64,000 nt of DNA, taken from positions 39,723,983 to 39,787,982 of the forward strand of contig NC_085867.1 in assembly GCF_034702125.1 (NCBI RefSeq), in the 5' to 3' direction. The position numbers and the translations under genes were made by a program. The notes under the pieces are model-generated. The model saw only the letters and a list, made by a program, of their open reading frames with translations, was not told the DNA's origin and did no database searches. How positions within the stretch are numbered: position 1 is the first letter of the stretch; each line of letters starts with the position of its first letter. This stretch comes from Engraulis encrasicolus. Taxonomy: Eukaryota > Chordata > Actinopteri > Clupeiformes > Engraulidae. This document shows positions 1-33,770 of this stretch, piece after piece.

Positions 1-44
1 AAACATCCTCAGACATCAACATACAGTACATATACACACACATA

Positions 45-1662
45 CAGTGCCCTCCATTATTATTGGCACCCCTGGTTGAGATGTGTTTTTTAGCTTCCAA
101 TTATTATTATTTTTTTCTAAATAATATGGGACCTTAATGGAAAAAAAGAGAAAAATCCAACCTTCAATACAAGTGCATTTATTCAGTGGGGAAAAAATCC
201 CACATAAAGAAATAATTATTTGACATCAAATAATGTGTGTCACAATTATTAGCACCCCTGTTGTTAATATTTTGTACAACCCCCTTTTGCCAACAAAACA
301 GCACCTAATCTTCTCCTATAATGTTTCACAAGATGGGAAAAGACAGAAAGAGGGATCTTCAGCCATTCCTCTTTGCAGAATCTCTCTAAATCATCCAGAG
401 ACCTGGGTCCTCTCCTCTGTACTCTCCTCTTCAGCTCATCCCACAGGTTCTCAATGGGGTTGAGGTCTGGGGACTGAGATGGCCATGGGAGGAGCTTGAT
501 TTTGTGTCTGGTGAACCATTTCTGCGTAGATTTGGCCATATGTTTAGGGTCATTGTCTTGCTGAAAGACCCAGTGACGACCCATCTTCAGCTTTCGGGCA
601 GAGGGCAACAGATTTTGATTTAAAATGTCCTGGTATTTCAAAGCATTCATGATGCCATGCAATCCTAACAAGCTTCCCAGGGCCTTTGGAAGCGAAACAG
701 CCCCACAGCATCACTGACCCACCCCCATACTTCACAGTGGGTATGAGGTGCTTTTCAGCATGCGCATCTTTCGTGGCACGCCAGACCCACTTAGAGTGTT
801 TGTTGCCAAAAAGCTCAATCTTGGTCTCATCTGACCAAAGCACACGGTCCCAGTTGAAGCCCCAATACCGCTTGGCGAACTCCAGACCTTTGCGTTCATG
901 ATTGTGGGTGAGGAAAGGTTTTCTCCGTGCATGCCTCCCAAACAGCTTGTTGGCGTGTAGACAGTGCCTGATGGTTGATTTGGAGACTTTGTGACCCCAG
1001 GATGCTACCATTTGTTGTAATTCTGTAACAGTGAGCTTTGGAGATCTTTTGATTTCTCTTACCATCCTCCTCACTGTGCGTGGTGGCAAAATAAACTTGG
1101 GTCCTCGTCCAGGCTTGTTTACCACTGTTCCAGTTGTTTTGAACTTCTTAATTATTCCTCTCACAGTGGATATGGGCAGCTGCAGCTGAGTGGCAATCTT
1201 CTTGTAGCCTCTGCCTGACCTGTGAAGGTCGACGCACATCTGCCTCACTTGTATGCTGTGTTCCTTTGTCTTTCCCATGTTTAAGAGTGGATAAGAGAAA
1301 TGGCCTCGGTGTCACGTCATATTTATACCCCAGGGAAACAGGAAGTGATGAATTACTAATTAAATGTTCCTACATACTCTGGTAAACTTTGTAAACTACT
1401 GTAGAAATGACAGAAATGCTTCAATTATATTTATTTCCTGGGAATTGTTAAGGGTGCCAATAATTGTGGAACAGGTGATTTAATGAAAAATAATTATTTT
1501 TTAGTCAGGGATTTTTTTATTTTCCTACAATTCATTTGAGTTGAAGGCTACATTTTCCTAAAATTTTCAGTGTGACAGTATTCTTCTGCAATTAACACTG
1601 AATTTATTTTAAGGCTTTTAACACATCTCAACCAGGGGTGCCAATAATTATGGAGGGCACTG
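45..1662 (-). mobile_element. Tc1/mariner transposon with IR/DR ends
   Basis: This is a near-complete Tc1-like DNA transposon lying antisense in an slc4a4 intron. The outer ends are inverted repeats: CAGTGCCCTCCATTATTA at 45 and its complement ending at 1662. Each end is flanked by a TA target duplication (43-44 and 1663-1664). A second related repeat sits about 200 bp inside each end (about 240-262 and 1448-1472, core GGGTGCCAATAATTGTG and its complement). This is the IR/DR layout known from Sleeping Beauty-type fish elements. The length of about 1.6 kb is normal for a full-length copy. The transposase frame is broken once, so the copy is probably non-autonomous, but the intact ends could in principle be mobilised in trans. 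Confidence 0.93.
264..1278 (-). pseudogene. Tc1-family DD34E transposase, one frameshift
   Basis: The transposase of the element at 45-1662 reads right to left in two overlapping frames: 1278 to about 660, then about 671 to 264. The first part starts MGKTKE and contains the paired-like helix-turn-helix DNA-binding region (about residues 1-110). It continues to the first catalytic Asp in WSDETKIELFG (residue 150) and the family signature YGGGSVMLWGCF. The second part holds the second Asp in FQQDNDPKH and the Glu in NPIENLW, with exactly 34 residues between them (DD34E). Joined across the break, the length is about 340 residues, as expected for the family. A single indel between about 655 and 672 separates the two frames, and no other stop interrupts them. 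I infer one recent inactivating frameshift, or a sequencing error. Confidence 0.92.
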
Positions 1663-1787
1663 TACATGTACGGCCGCATAGAACATTGGTGATGCTGATG
1701 GGATACCATCAATACAGTTAAGTTCAATCGAATAAAATAGAATGCCATACATTTGAAATAACACTCCCCCTCTCCACATACCCACAG

Positions 1788-23869
<22,082 letters not shown>

Positions 23870-23949
23870 TGGAATGTACTTTCTGGAGCCCAAGCGTAGG
23901 CTAAGGTAATGGCTTTGATTTTAACCAAGTCAAAGATGTTGCCATGTTG

Positions 23950-24477
23950 TTAAAGGTGCACTGTGTAGGATGGTGGCCAGAGTAGGTATTGCAACTATGC
24001 TGCTCACTGAAATTGGGCTGTCTACTGCCAAATTTGATCTTTTCATGAATATTTACTAAATAATGAACTAGTAACTAACTAATATTTACTAGTATGATCA
24101 AAATAAAATATTAACCCCTTAATGCGCGCCGTACCTCCAGTGGTACGCTGTAATAGTCATTGACATGTACCTACCATAGCACTACAATACTATGACACAA
24201 CACAGGCCCTTTAGTAATGCACCATGACTTGGTCATTACCATACCGGTAACAACAAATGTATAAAGCCGCGTCTTAAGGGGTTAATGTCAATTTCTGGAC
24301 ATTCAAAATGGCGGACAATGGAGAAGATCCCCCTTTTCATGCAATTTTCTTTCTCAGTCATAATGATACTTAGAATTTGATGGTGGAGGTAAGTATTTAT
24401 GAAAAAGGTAACATTTGTGAATTGTCAGCATGAATTCTGGAAATAAACAACTAAAAATCTTACACAGTGCACCTATA
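23950..24477. mobile_element. MITE, TTAAAGGGACACTGTG family, copy 2, with insertion
   Basis: Ends TTAAAGGTGCACTGTGTAGG and CACAGTGCACCTATAA are older variants of the copies at 17245 and 27822. It is interrupted at 24111-24285 by a second MITE. Confidence 0.85.
24111..24285. mobile_element. piggyBac-like MITE with TTAA target sites
   Basis: TTAA / CCCCTTAATGCGCGCC ... GCGTCTTAAGGGG / TTAA: inverted ends flanked by TTAA at 24111-24114 and 24282-24285, the piggyBac target. It is inserted inside the MITE at 23950-24477. A relative is at 12964-13156. Confidence 0.8.
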
Positions 24478-24780
24478 ATGGTAACATAGATATTGGTCCT
24501 TGCATTTTTATGAGCTGTGTTGTGTATGGACCAAGTCACCTAGTTTTACCTGTGTGTTGTTTAATAGGCCACTCATCTATTTGCCGTAAGTGGTATTTAG
24601 CATTGGTCATTATATTACCAATTTAGCAATTAGCATGAATGGCTGATTTAGTGAATGGCTTGAGCAAATATGTTGACATTACAGATGGCTAACAAAATAG
24701 CTGGGGAAGACTAAAAATACATTTTCTTTCTTTTCTTTCTATGTTTCCTCTCCAGTGAGTTTGGAAACTCGTTCATCTAA

Positions 24781-27181
24781 TCTGTGCCTCAGATGAGGGT
24801 AGACCTGGAGGAGGTAGAGCAGAGGAACGTTATTTCTGGAAACTTAGATCCTTCTGGAATCGCCTCTCTGAAACTCGCAGGCCATCCTCGCAGACTTCCC
24901 CTTAAGTGACCCTGCTAAGTCGCTCTTCACTACAGCAACATGTTAACACGTACACAGTCTTATTATCAGTTACTTATGAATTACTTAAGGTGATACACAG
25001 GGCAACTTTTTGAGCAATGTTTCTGAGCAACTACATCATTGGGTCTTAATTTTCTGATAAAATAATAGAGAAAAAATGTCTTCTGCTGATTCAAGTTCTC
25101 TTGAAAGTGTTGTAGTGACAAACTGTCCAAATAAAATCTCATAGTATCATTGCCTACAAGCATTGCTCAAAAAGCCGCCTAGTTGTCATCACCTTTAGTG
25201 CTGCTCTCTTTTGTGTATCTCTCTGGTGGTTAGAGGAAGATGCAATATAAAAGCTTTATTTCTTTTCTATGTACATGTATATAAGGAGTATGGTAGTTTC
25301 TGAGAGTCTTGCATCCTATACTATGAAGAGCACATGGGAAAGAATCAATAGTTTTTAAGGTCTTGCTTTTTCTTCTGCAAGATAGTACAGCGTGACTTCT
25401 CTTTTTTTATAGCAACATTTTAGATATCTTGACCAAACCAAATCATCACAGTAATGTGAAAGAGAACAAATAGTGTTTAAGGTCAGTAATGCTTATAAAG
25501 GATATAAAGAAGTACATGTCAGACAGACAGACTTTTGCACATTTCTCCCCTTTCTCAGGTGCTGATTACACCTATGTGGGTATTTTTAAATGTGGATATT
25601 TTTTTAAATCCATTTACGTATAAACGCGACATAGGGATAAAAATAAAAGCTCCATTGTGACAGGTGCGATTTAGACCCCTAAATGGGGAATTTTAAAAAC
25701 CAGAGTTTTGAAATGAGCATTCTAAAACTCTGTTTATGTGTAAACGAGAGGCCAAAACAATGCGTTTTCAAAAATATCCGCATACGCGTAAACAGCTTCT
25801 CATAGTGGTTTCATTTTGTCATCATGCAGAATATTCATTTAAAGGAGCCAAAGTGTTGTGTGAAAACAAACAAATTTAATGTTTGTATAAATTTGATCTC
25901 AAGTTTTTCCTGTGTTTTGAAGACACAACCCTGGTATTTCCTTTAGTGCAGAAGTGTACACACGTTTATTCGGTAGCTCTACCTCTTGTGATTTTGACTT
26001 TTAGCTGCCAGCCATTCAAAGTCTGAAGACAAACATTTATTTATGCAAACATTTATGTAAATGCAATCATCAATATGGTTTGGGTTTTCTTTTTTGCTGG
26101 TTTGTTTAAATAATGTGGGTTCAATACTGGACGTTTCCTATTTTTTAAAGATTCACTACAAGCATGTGATTAACTATTTATGACATTATTTGTATAGAAA
26201 ATAATTATGTAATCCTGACTTGATGATGAAATATCAAGACCTGATTTTTTTGTCTTCTTACTTTGAAGTTGTTAATAATGATCATTTTATTACTGTCTGT
26301 GATTTTGTGATATAAAGAATTGTATTGTATTGTATTGTATGTATTATTTTTTAAGAAGTGATTTAGATGCAGTATTGTCTTTTTTTTCTTTTCTTTTCTC
26401 TTTTTTGTTTTGTTTTTTTACACATGACCCCTTGACTGTAGATTGTGAGATTCAAAAGCGCAGGCGGTGAGGCGGTTGTTGTGATGCTACTTGATTCATT
26501 TGGTGCAAGTCAGGTCATGCCAATGGTGGTGAACACTGATCAGCATACTACATATACGTGCAAAGCTGTGTTTCAGTCTAATTGAATCAGTCAGATTCGT
26601 TACCAAAAACCTTTACTTAAATGAAAAGTGAATGATGCATATTTATTATTATATAAGGTGATGTGAATGATATCGGACTCAGACAGTGGGCCTTGTATTC
26701 AGCTTTGGTTTGGCCCTCATTACTGAAGTACCGGTAATATAAAGACAATCTTCGCAGTGTGAATATGTTTGTTTGCCATTCGTCAGAGCTTGCGATGGAT
26801 GTGGACAAGGTTGATTTTGCATTACGTTTCGGAGCACTATTCAACATCATTCTGTTGGGGTTTTTTTTTGGTCACATGTGATCTGACTTTCCGTGTCTGC
26901 TCTGCTAGATGCTGTAAATTAGTTCTCAAATTGTCTTCTGTGTTACTATCATATCATTCATTCATGGCGAAAAAGGTGTTGTTATTAAAGAATCAAGCCT
27001 CGTAATCACTACAGCATTGAGCAGGAGACTAAATCATATTGGATGAACTCAAACGTCGAGATGTGACATTTCGACCTTGTACTATCTCAATTTTGTAAGA
27101 GCCTTGGAGGACTATTACACATTGATTCAATGGTTTTTATTGTCATCCATATATTAACTTGAGATGCATATCAGAAATAAA
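24781..27181 (+). other. slc4a4: Probable slc4a4 3' UTR
   Basis: Mostly unique AT-rich sequence follows the last stop codons, with no ORF of interest. Possible poly(A) signals are AATAAA at 25130 (inside a MITE), 25642 and 27176, and ATTAAA at 26984. A MITE sits at 24987-25195 and an ATTGT repeat at about 26310-26345. Which signal is used cannot be told from sequence. Confidence 0.45.
24987..25195. mobile_element. MITE, AAGGTGATACACAGGGCAAC family, copy 1
   Basis: Ends AAGGTGATACACAGGGCAAC and GCCTAGTTGTCATCACCTT are imperfect inverted repeats that continue through TTTTTGAGCAATG and CATTGCTCAAAAA. It lies in the slc4a4 3' UTR. A second copy is at 38672. Confidence 0.82.
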
Positions 27182-27339
27182 AAATGACTGATGAAATGAA
27201 ATATTTGCTAAGACTAATACTTGTGTGTGTTACTAAAAAAAAACACAAATGTAAATACTATATTTTGGCAATATACTGTATAGCTTTGTCTAATATACTG
27301 TATATTTTATGTTTCACACAAAGCCAAATGTGTAGTCCC

Positions 27340-27821
27340 TGGCTTCAGAGAGTAAATATTTGATTTGATTTGAATTGATTTATTTAAACTCCAAGGATCA
27401 TTGAGGGCATAGCCCTCCTTTGCAATGCTGTCAAGTAAAATCATGCATGCTATATAAAACAACACACATACAGCATGCGTAATATCACAACAATCTATTA
27501 ATTAGGCCTACTACAAACTATTTATTAAAACAAGTGCATGATTGTGAGTTTTAAAAAAAACTGTTTTAAAAAAAAAGTTCCAATGACATAAAGCTATTAG
27601 GACCAACACTTCCAAGTGTATTCCATGATGGTCCAAGGTCCATAGAAACTAAAACCAGTTTTGCCCAGCTCATTAAGGGCAAAAGGTACCTCAGGCAAAA
27701 AATGGTATTATGAGTTTGGTAGGGTTAGAAAATCCAACTAAAAGAGCTGAAATGTACAATGGAAAACTGGCCAGAAAGGGCCTTATAAATTGAAAGAAAT
27801 CGATACATACATATCCCTTCT
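27340..27821. repeat. Probable old retroelement tail, unclassified
   Basis: The stretch TGATTTGATTTGAATTGATTTATT followed by CCAAGGATCATTGAGGGC and AACTGGCCAGAAAGGGCC looks like a decayed non-LTR 3' region, possibly antisense, but no coding motif is readable. Confidence 0.25.
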
Positions 27822-28188
27822 TTAAAGGGACACTGTGCAGGAAATGGTCAAAAAAGGCACTGCAACTATGCTGCTTATTGAAATTGGGCTGCCTATTGCC
27901 AAATTTGATCTTTACATGAAGGTTTACTAAGTATTGAACAAATATGTTCTAGTGTGGTCCAAGTACAGTCATTTTTGCAGCTAAAAAGGGCTATTTTTGG
28001 AAATTCAAAATGGCGGACCATGGAGAAGATCCCCCTTTTCATGTATGAAAAGTGCAATTTTTCCAGTCATAATGAATACTTAGAATTTGATGGTGGTGGT
28101 AAGTATTCATGAAAAAGGTAACATTAGTGAATGGGCAGCATGAATTCTGGAAATAAACAACTAAAAATCTCACACAGTGTCCCTTTAA
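27822..28188. mobile_element. MITE, TTAAAGGGACACTGTG family, copy 3
   Basis: Ends TTTAAAGGGACACTGTGC and CACAGTGTCCCTTTAA are perfect inverses over about 16 bases. The body is nearly the same as copy 1. Confidence 0.88.
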
Positions 28189-28427
28189 GGTGAAGCCCAC
28201 AGAGCTTTGTCAAATAAAAGACAATAAAGAGTGCTGTAGGCATCTCCAGTAATAATTGTAAGTGCAGAGACAGTATCAAGTGCAGAGGGATAAATCACCG
28301 CACTAGTCATCTTTGCTGGAAGTTTATTTGGTGAACAACGCGTTTCGCTGATGGTTCATCGCATCACTTTTACTGCGCATCACCAGCACCTGGACAGTGT
28401 GCACATGGACTCTGCTTTGGGTACAGT

Positions 28428-28586
28428 CAGTGGTGTAGTCTACGTAGAACGCAGGTATACATAGTATACCCACTTCAAATTGATTGATCCATTGTTTTGA
28501 ATAGCACAAATATATACAGTATACCCACTTCAAAAAATGCTCAAATATACAGTATACCCACCATAAAAAAGTAGACTACACCACTG
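28428..28586. mobile_element. hAT-like MITE, CAGTGGTGTAGTCTAC ends
   Basis: Ends CAGTGGTGTAGTCTAC and GTAGACTACACCACTG are perfect inverses. The flanks GGTACAGT and AGTACAGT form an 8-bp duplication with one mismatch. Internal ATATACAGTATACCCAC repeats occur. It interrupts an antisense LINE fragment. Confidence 0.9.
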
Positions 28587-28588
28587 AG

Positions 28589-28780
28589 TACAGTATCAAA
28601 TGCCTTGAGATTCGTGACAGAGGCAAGCCTGTAGATCACATCTCCATAATCAATGGAAGACAGCTTCAAGTATCTCTTTTTTCTACAGGAAACTGTGAAG
28701 AACAAACGTTTTTTCTCTGAGCTTACAAGACTGTCAATGTGTTTCTTAATTGGCGGAAGAGGACCATGCTGAGGCAATTA
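28589..28780 (-). pseudogene. Non-LTR retrotransposon fragment (RT C-terminal region)
   Basis: Read on the minus strand, it gives IKKHIDSLVSSEKKRLFF, then CRKKRYLKLSSIDYGDVIYR and LASVTNLKAFDTVLS. The SIDYGDVIYR...LD-V layout is typical just after the reverse transcriptase domain in several fish LINE clades. The frame is cut by the MITE at 28428-28586. I cannot name the clade. Confidence 0.5.
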
Positions 28781-29077
28781 TTCTGGCCAGCTATCTGACA
28801 CCATCATCTTTTGAAGCAGCTGATTGTGAAGACTGATCTAATGATGATGAGGTGGGAATCAAAATCACCTGTGTTTTGTCCACAGGCAGAAGGAAAACAG
28901 AGCATACTATGATGCTTTTTAAGTTCCCAAAATGTTCCCCTTCAGGATCAATGAGGTATTTCTACTCCACAGTGGGTCTGCTCTCAACACATTACACTAC
29001 ATTTGATAGGTAAAACAGACCAAAATGGTTTCAGTCACGTTATCTCAGGGGACTCATCACATGTTGTCACAGAGGAA

Positions 29078-29984
29078 GCCCCGCCCTCTTTAGTTACAGT
29101 TGCTAGGTCGGACAGATAAACTTTCAATGCTGAGATATCAACGTGATTTATGCAGTGACTGCAAATCGCAGCAGTTATTCACTCATAATAAATAAAAAAC
29201 GCATTCATAGTATTGTGAATATAAGTATTTATTTTCTGAACGGTCATGCGATGCATCACAGCTGTTATGGGCTCTTCTATGGGTATCGATAGGCATTGTA
29301 ACCAGCACCATGGTAAGCTGAGCTCGCATACTTTTGAGCCCTGACTCAAACTTGCTAGACGAAAACGAAATCACACAACTTAATGGCTGTAGTCATCTTC
29401 AAAGCTACCACAGCAATGTGTAACATTAACGTTTGGCGTTTATATCTTCAGTAGCTTAACAAAGTCACGTCCATCAGCTGCTAGTCAAAACACTCCTGCC
29501 GTGACCGATAGTTAACTTTGCTAGCGGTGTTTCTTCATTCATTAGGTCAGAAATCCAAAATCCTACTCTGAAACAGGTTCGTGGTTTGCTTACAACCTTA
29601 CTGAAAAGGGACATGAATGAGATGGTGTCATGATCGGAGCACACAAAGTATGTTTTTGATCCGTGTGCTTTCTAGTCGAGTGTGAGGCTGCCGAGAGACC
29701 CTTCAAGGCAGACTATCCAGCTGCTAGTATTAGTCCGGTTTTAGGTAAAGAGGAAAGTGATTACCACCTGTTACATCGCGGGGCGACTTGCACATTTGTC
29801 ACAAATACCCCAGGCACAATTTCCAATCATATTTTAATAATAATACGACCGTATCTCGCTAACTACTTGAAAACATGCAATTTCAGCATTGAGTTCAATG
29901 GAGCGCTGTCAAAACTGTCCGAGGTTTGTCCGAGGTCGTCCTTTTGCTGCGCTGTGATTGGTCAAAAAGCACTTTAGGGCGGGC
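29078..29984. mobile_element. Possible non-autonomous DNA element
   Basis: AAGCCCCGCCCTCTTT near 29078 and CTTTAGGGCGGGCCTT near 29970 are short imperfect inverted repeats around an otherwise unrecognised 0.9-kb body. Support is limited to these ends. Confidence 0.3.
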
Positions 29985-29999
29985 CTTAGCCAAAGGTGA

Positions 30000-30600
30000 A
30001 TTCAGACAATTCCTGACTCTGAGCAAGTGTGGTGGATGGTCTGTCCTCTTCACTACGCATCAAGTCATGTTTGCTTTCCTCAATCTCTTTAAAAAAACGT
30101 TTTAAGGGATTAGCTCTCCGATAAAGTTCAAGGCACAGTAATGAACAGGGAGGAAGGCCATGTCCAAATTCCTCTTTTCGTTACATCACTGATCATCACC
30201 GGTAGCACTACATCACCGGTAGCACTTTATCACATCATTCCAAGGGTCAGTTGGCCTCCCCCTTTAACAGTTCTAACATGTACGAATAACAAGCACCAGA
30301 CCAAGTGGTCCATGCTAGCCTGGGAACTCCCATACTGCCTTTAGTTCTACACAATCGTTTCGATCTGAAAGACAGTATGGCGAGGATGACTCATAACGTA
30401 CAAGATCATGGGATCTGTGTCATAATGGCCAAGCATTCCGACCTTAACAGTTTCTCTGCCCAATCAGAGAGCAGGGCAGTGTGTCATAATAGCCAAGTAT
30501 TCCGGCCCCATACAGAATTTACAATAGGCAACTCCCCAGACCTAATCTCACTTGTGATTAGGTCTGGTGTTAACCAGGCAAGGTCCATGCCAAGTTGACT
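30000..30600. other. Intergenic, no gene recognised
   Basis: Contains a direct repeat (CATCACCGGTAGCACT twice near 30195-30220) and another pair (GTGTCATAATGGCCAAGCATTCCG at 30417, GTGTCATAATAGCCAAGTATTCCG at 30481). The repeats suggest an unclassified element. Confidence 0.35.
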
Positions 30601-30602
30601 GA

Positions 30603-32042
30603 ATGAATCAGTGGAATATTTCCTCTGCCAGTGTGAAGAGGACACTGGCCACCATCAACCCACGCAAAGCAGCTGGCCCAGACAACATACCTGGCCGAGT
30701 GTTGAAGGATTGTGCAGAAGAGCTGAAGGATGTCTTCACAGACATCTTTAACATCTCTCTGGAGCAAGCAGTCATCCCATCACTTTTCAAAGCTGCTACC
30801 ATCATACCCGTGCCGAAGAAATCATCACCATCATGCTTCAATGACTACCGTCCTGTAGCACTGACGCCCATAATCATGAAGTGCTTCGAACGGCTAGTCC
30901 TGTCACACATCAAAGCCACCCTACCCCCCACCCTGGACCCCTACCAGTTCGCATACCGAGCCAAGCGATCCACGGAGGATGCAATCTGCTCTGCCCTCCA
31001 TCCAGCCCTCACCCACTTGGACAATAAAGACTCATATGTGAGAATGCTGTTCATTGACTTCAGCTCAGCATTCAATACCATAATACCACAACAACTCATC
31101 AGAAAACTGGACAAACTAGGTTTCAGCACCTCCCTCTGCAACTGGCTGCTGGACTTCCTGATGCAGAGACCACAAGCAGTACGGGTAGGGAATAACACCT
31201 CAAGCACCCTGACCCTGAGCACGGGGGCTCCGCAAGGTTGTGTTCTCAGCCCCCTGCTGTTCACGCTGCTGACACATGACTGCACAACGACCCACAGCAC
31301 TAACCATCTAGTGAAGTTTGCGGATGATACAACACTGGTGGGCCTCATCACTAAGGGCGATGAGACCCACTACAGAGAAGAAGTAGACCTGCTGGCCAGA
31401 TGGTGCAAAGACAACAACCTCCTGCTGAATGTCAACAAGACCAAGGAGATTGTTGTCAACTTTCAGAGGGTCCAAAAAAAACAACTGCCACCACTGACCA
31501 TCGACGGTGATGCTGTGGAGAGAGTGAGCAGCACCAAGTTCCTTGGAGTGCACATCAGCGACGACCTCTCTTGGACCACCAACACTACATCACTGGCGAA
31601 GAAGGCCCATCAGCGTCTCTACTTCTTGCGCAAACTAAAGAAGGCAAGTGCTACACCCTCCATCATGACAACATTCTACAGAGGAACCATAGAGAGCGTC
31701 GTGTCCAGCTGCATCACAGTGTGGGGAGGAAGCTGCACGGAGAAAAACAGGAAGACACTCCAGCGTGTTGTGAACACAGCGAAGAAGATCATTGGAGTAC
31801 CACTCCCCTCCCTGCAGGACATTTACACCGCACGCCTCACCCGAAAAGCACTGATGATCATCAAAGACACAAGCCACCCTGCACACAAACTGTTCAGCCT
31901 CCTGCCCTCTGGAAAGAGGTACAGGCGCCTCCGTTCCCGTACCACCAGGCTTGCAAGCAGCACGATGCATCAAGCAATCAAGATACTGAACACTCAACCC
32001 ACTCTCCCTTCACTGTCAGCCTCTAGCCAGCCAGGCCACTGA
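30603..32042 (+). CDS. LINE ORF2 fragment: reverse transcriptase, intact 479 codons
   Basis: The frame encodes the full RT core of an L2-like non-LTR retrotransposon, which copies element RNA at the target site. Visible motifs are [18 protein letters not shown] (residues 18-35), [18 protein letters not shown] (81-98), [11 protein letters not shown] with the first catalytic Asp (residue 152), [13 protein letters not shown] (208-220) and [12 protein letters not shown] with the catalytic Asp pair (241-242). KFLGV and the C-terminal region ([20 protein letters not shown]) follow. The ATG is simply the first in frame after truncation; the natural protein would start upstream with an endonuclease domain. 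No stop or frameshift lies inside. Confidence 0.88.
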   Translation: MNQWNISSASVKRTLATINPRKAAGPDNIPGRVLKDCAEELKDVFTDIFNISLEQAVIPSLFKAATIIPVPKKSSPSCFNDYRPVALTPIIMKCFERLVLSHIKATLPPTLDPYQFAYRAKRSTEDAICSALHPALTHLDNKDSYVRMLFIDFSSAFNTIIPQQLIRKLDKLGFSTSLCNWLLDFLMQRPQAVRVGNNTSSTLTLSTGAPQGCVLSPLLFTLLTHDCTTTHSTNHLVKFADDTTLVGLITKGDETHYREEVDLLARWCKDNNLLLNVNKTKEIVVNFQRVQKKQLPPLTIDGDAVERVSSTKFLGVHISDDLSWTTNTTSLAKKAHQRLYFLRKLKKASATPSIMTTFYRGTIESVVSSCITVWGGSCTEKNRKTLQRVVNTAKKIIGVPLPSLQDIYTARLTRKALMIIKDTSHPAHKLFSLLPSGKRYRRLRSRTTRLASSTMHQAIKILNTQPTLPSLSASSQPGH

Positions 32043-32152
32043 CAACGCTCCCCCCCCTCATCCCCACCACCATATCTGCGACTGAACATTCCACCTGCAC
32101 TACTACATCTGTGACTGAACTTTCAACCTGCACTAACTCAAAACATACACAT

Positions 32153-32230
<78 letters not shown>

Positions 32231-32310
32231 GCACACACACAAGCACACTGCACTTTCTGCACTAAACCCAAACATACACACACTGACACACAACTCATAC
32301 TCACACACAT

Positions 32311-32346
<36 letters not shown>

Positions 32347-32389
32347 AGGTACACACACACAGACGCACACCGCACTTTCTACCTGCACT

Positions 32390-32450
<61 letters not shown>
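32153..32450 (+). repeat. Three (CA)n tracts in the LINE 3' UTR
   Basis: CA runs at 32153-32229, 32313-32341 and 32392-32450, separated by related GCACTTTCTGCACTAAACCC / GCACTTTCTACCTGCACTAA blocks. The unit of CA run plus block was probably duplicated. Confidence 0.93.
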
Positions 32451-32458
<8 letters not shown>

Positions 32459-32884
32459 CGCACACAAAACACATACAAACACACACACACACACATACTG
32501 CTGCTGGTGTATTTAATAAAAACCTTTTTTTAATTATTTATTTCTTCAAATGCTACTATTACTATGTCAGAACGCTATAAAGGACTTTTAGAAAAAAGAA
32601 CAACAAAATACCTCCTCTTAATGTATGTTCTCTACAAGTCTTCTGTTGTCCAGTCTTGCACTTTAAATGTCTGTATGAGCAATGTCTACGTCCATACTGT
32701 CTATGTCCATGTATGAGTACTGTCTATGTCTATACTGTCTATGTCCTTACCTAGATTAGTCTATGTCTGCATGGGAGAGCAAGAAACGCAATTTCAAATT
32801 CTTTGTATGACCAGTGCATGTAAAGAAATTGACAATAAACTTGACTTGACTTGACTTGACTTGATTTCCGATCCTTCGATCCTA

Positions 32885-33000
32885 AGACAACCTGGAGGAG
32901 AACCATTGAAGGTGAAAGGAAGGAGAGATCCCTTAACTGGAGCACCATTGAAGGTGAAAGGAAGGAGAGATCCCTTATCTGGAGCACCATTGAGAAGAAG
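32885..33000 (+). repeat. Tandem 56-bp repeat, two copies and a part
   Basis: ACCATTGAAGGTGAAAGGAA followed by GGAGAGATCCCTTA(A/T)CTGGAGC occurs at about 32900 and 32942, and a third ACCATTGA start at about 32984. Confidence 0.85.
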
Positions 33001-33267
33001 GCCAGCAACAGAGATGAGTGGAGATCAGAGGCGCATCTTGCCACTGATCACAATGTGCAGTGTGTGAGTTGCTCTGTCCAGTGTAGCCTGTGGAGTGGCA
33101 GCTAGACTATTCCATTGTTACACCGCTATTTGGCACAACCTTAGAAATAGTGAGAGTTTCATTATTGCCACTTTTGGTTAAAGAACTTCAAAGACTGTTG
33201 AGAAATGGAAGTGCACACTTTTTACATCATTCAAATACTCAGAACTCATTCAGGAGTCTTAACTCTG

Positions 33268-33392
<125 letters not shown>

Positions 33393-33770
33393 TTTTCTAT
33401 GCTTCATATTTCTATGCTTGTGGCACACTCTCATTGAGTCCGATTACAATTGAAAGAATGTTGAACTGAACCCTGACCAAAGCTTTCCTAACCTTAACTT
33501 GTCAATAAAGCAATGAAGTTTCATCATTAACAGAATAGCCATGAAAAAACGAAGTTCACCTACTGCATTGTGTTCTCCACTTGTCGCTCTTTTCAGGTTT
33601 GGCTGTCTTATTGGAGACACTTGTACCTCAGATTACAAACGCAAACACACACACACCAGGCCCGTCACTTGGTTTGAGAGACAGGGGGGGCTTAGCCCTT
33701 GAGGAAGAAAATGTTTTTTTTTTCAGCGCGCCTGCTAAGGTTTTGTCTATGAATTCATTATTTTAAGAGC

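Larger units (their letters stand above)
30603..32866 (+). mobile_element. 5'-truncated L2-like LINE
   Basis: The copy begins within ORF2 just before the reverse transcriptase domain. It carries an intact frame to 32042, a 3' UTR with three expanded CA tracts, and the tail GACAATAAACTTGACTTGAC with (CTTGA)n at about 32843-32866. That tail and the RT sequence fit teleost L2-clade LINEs. The endonuclease domain and 5' UTR are absent, as in most LINE insertions. The long intact frame suggests a fairly young copy. Confidence 0.85.

Noticed and set aside
29663..29977. 104-codon open frame as a gene
   Set aside because: No family motif, and it lies in a probable repeat with GCCCCGCCCT/AGGGCGGGCC ends.
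32023..32533. Overlapping Thr-His and Cys-Val frames
   Set aside because: They are CA-tract translations in the LINE 3' UTR.
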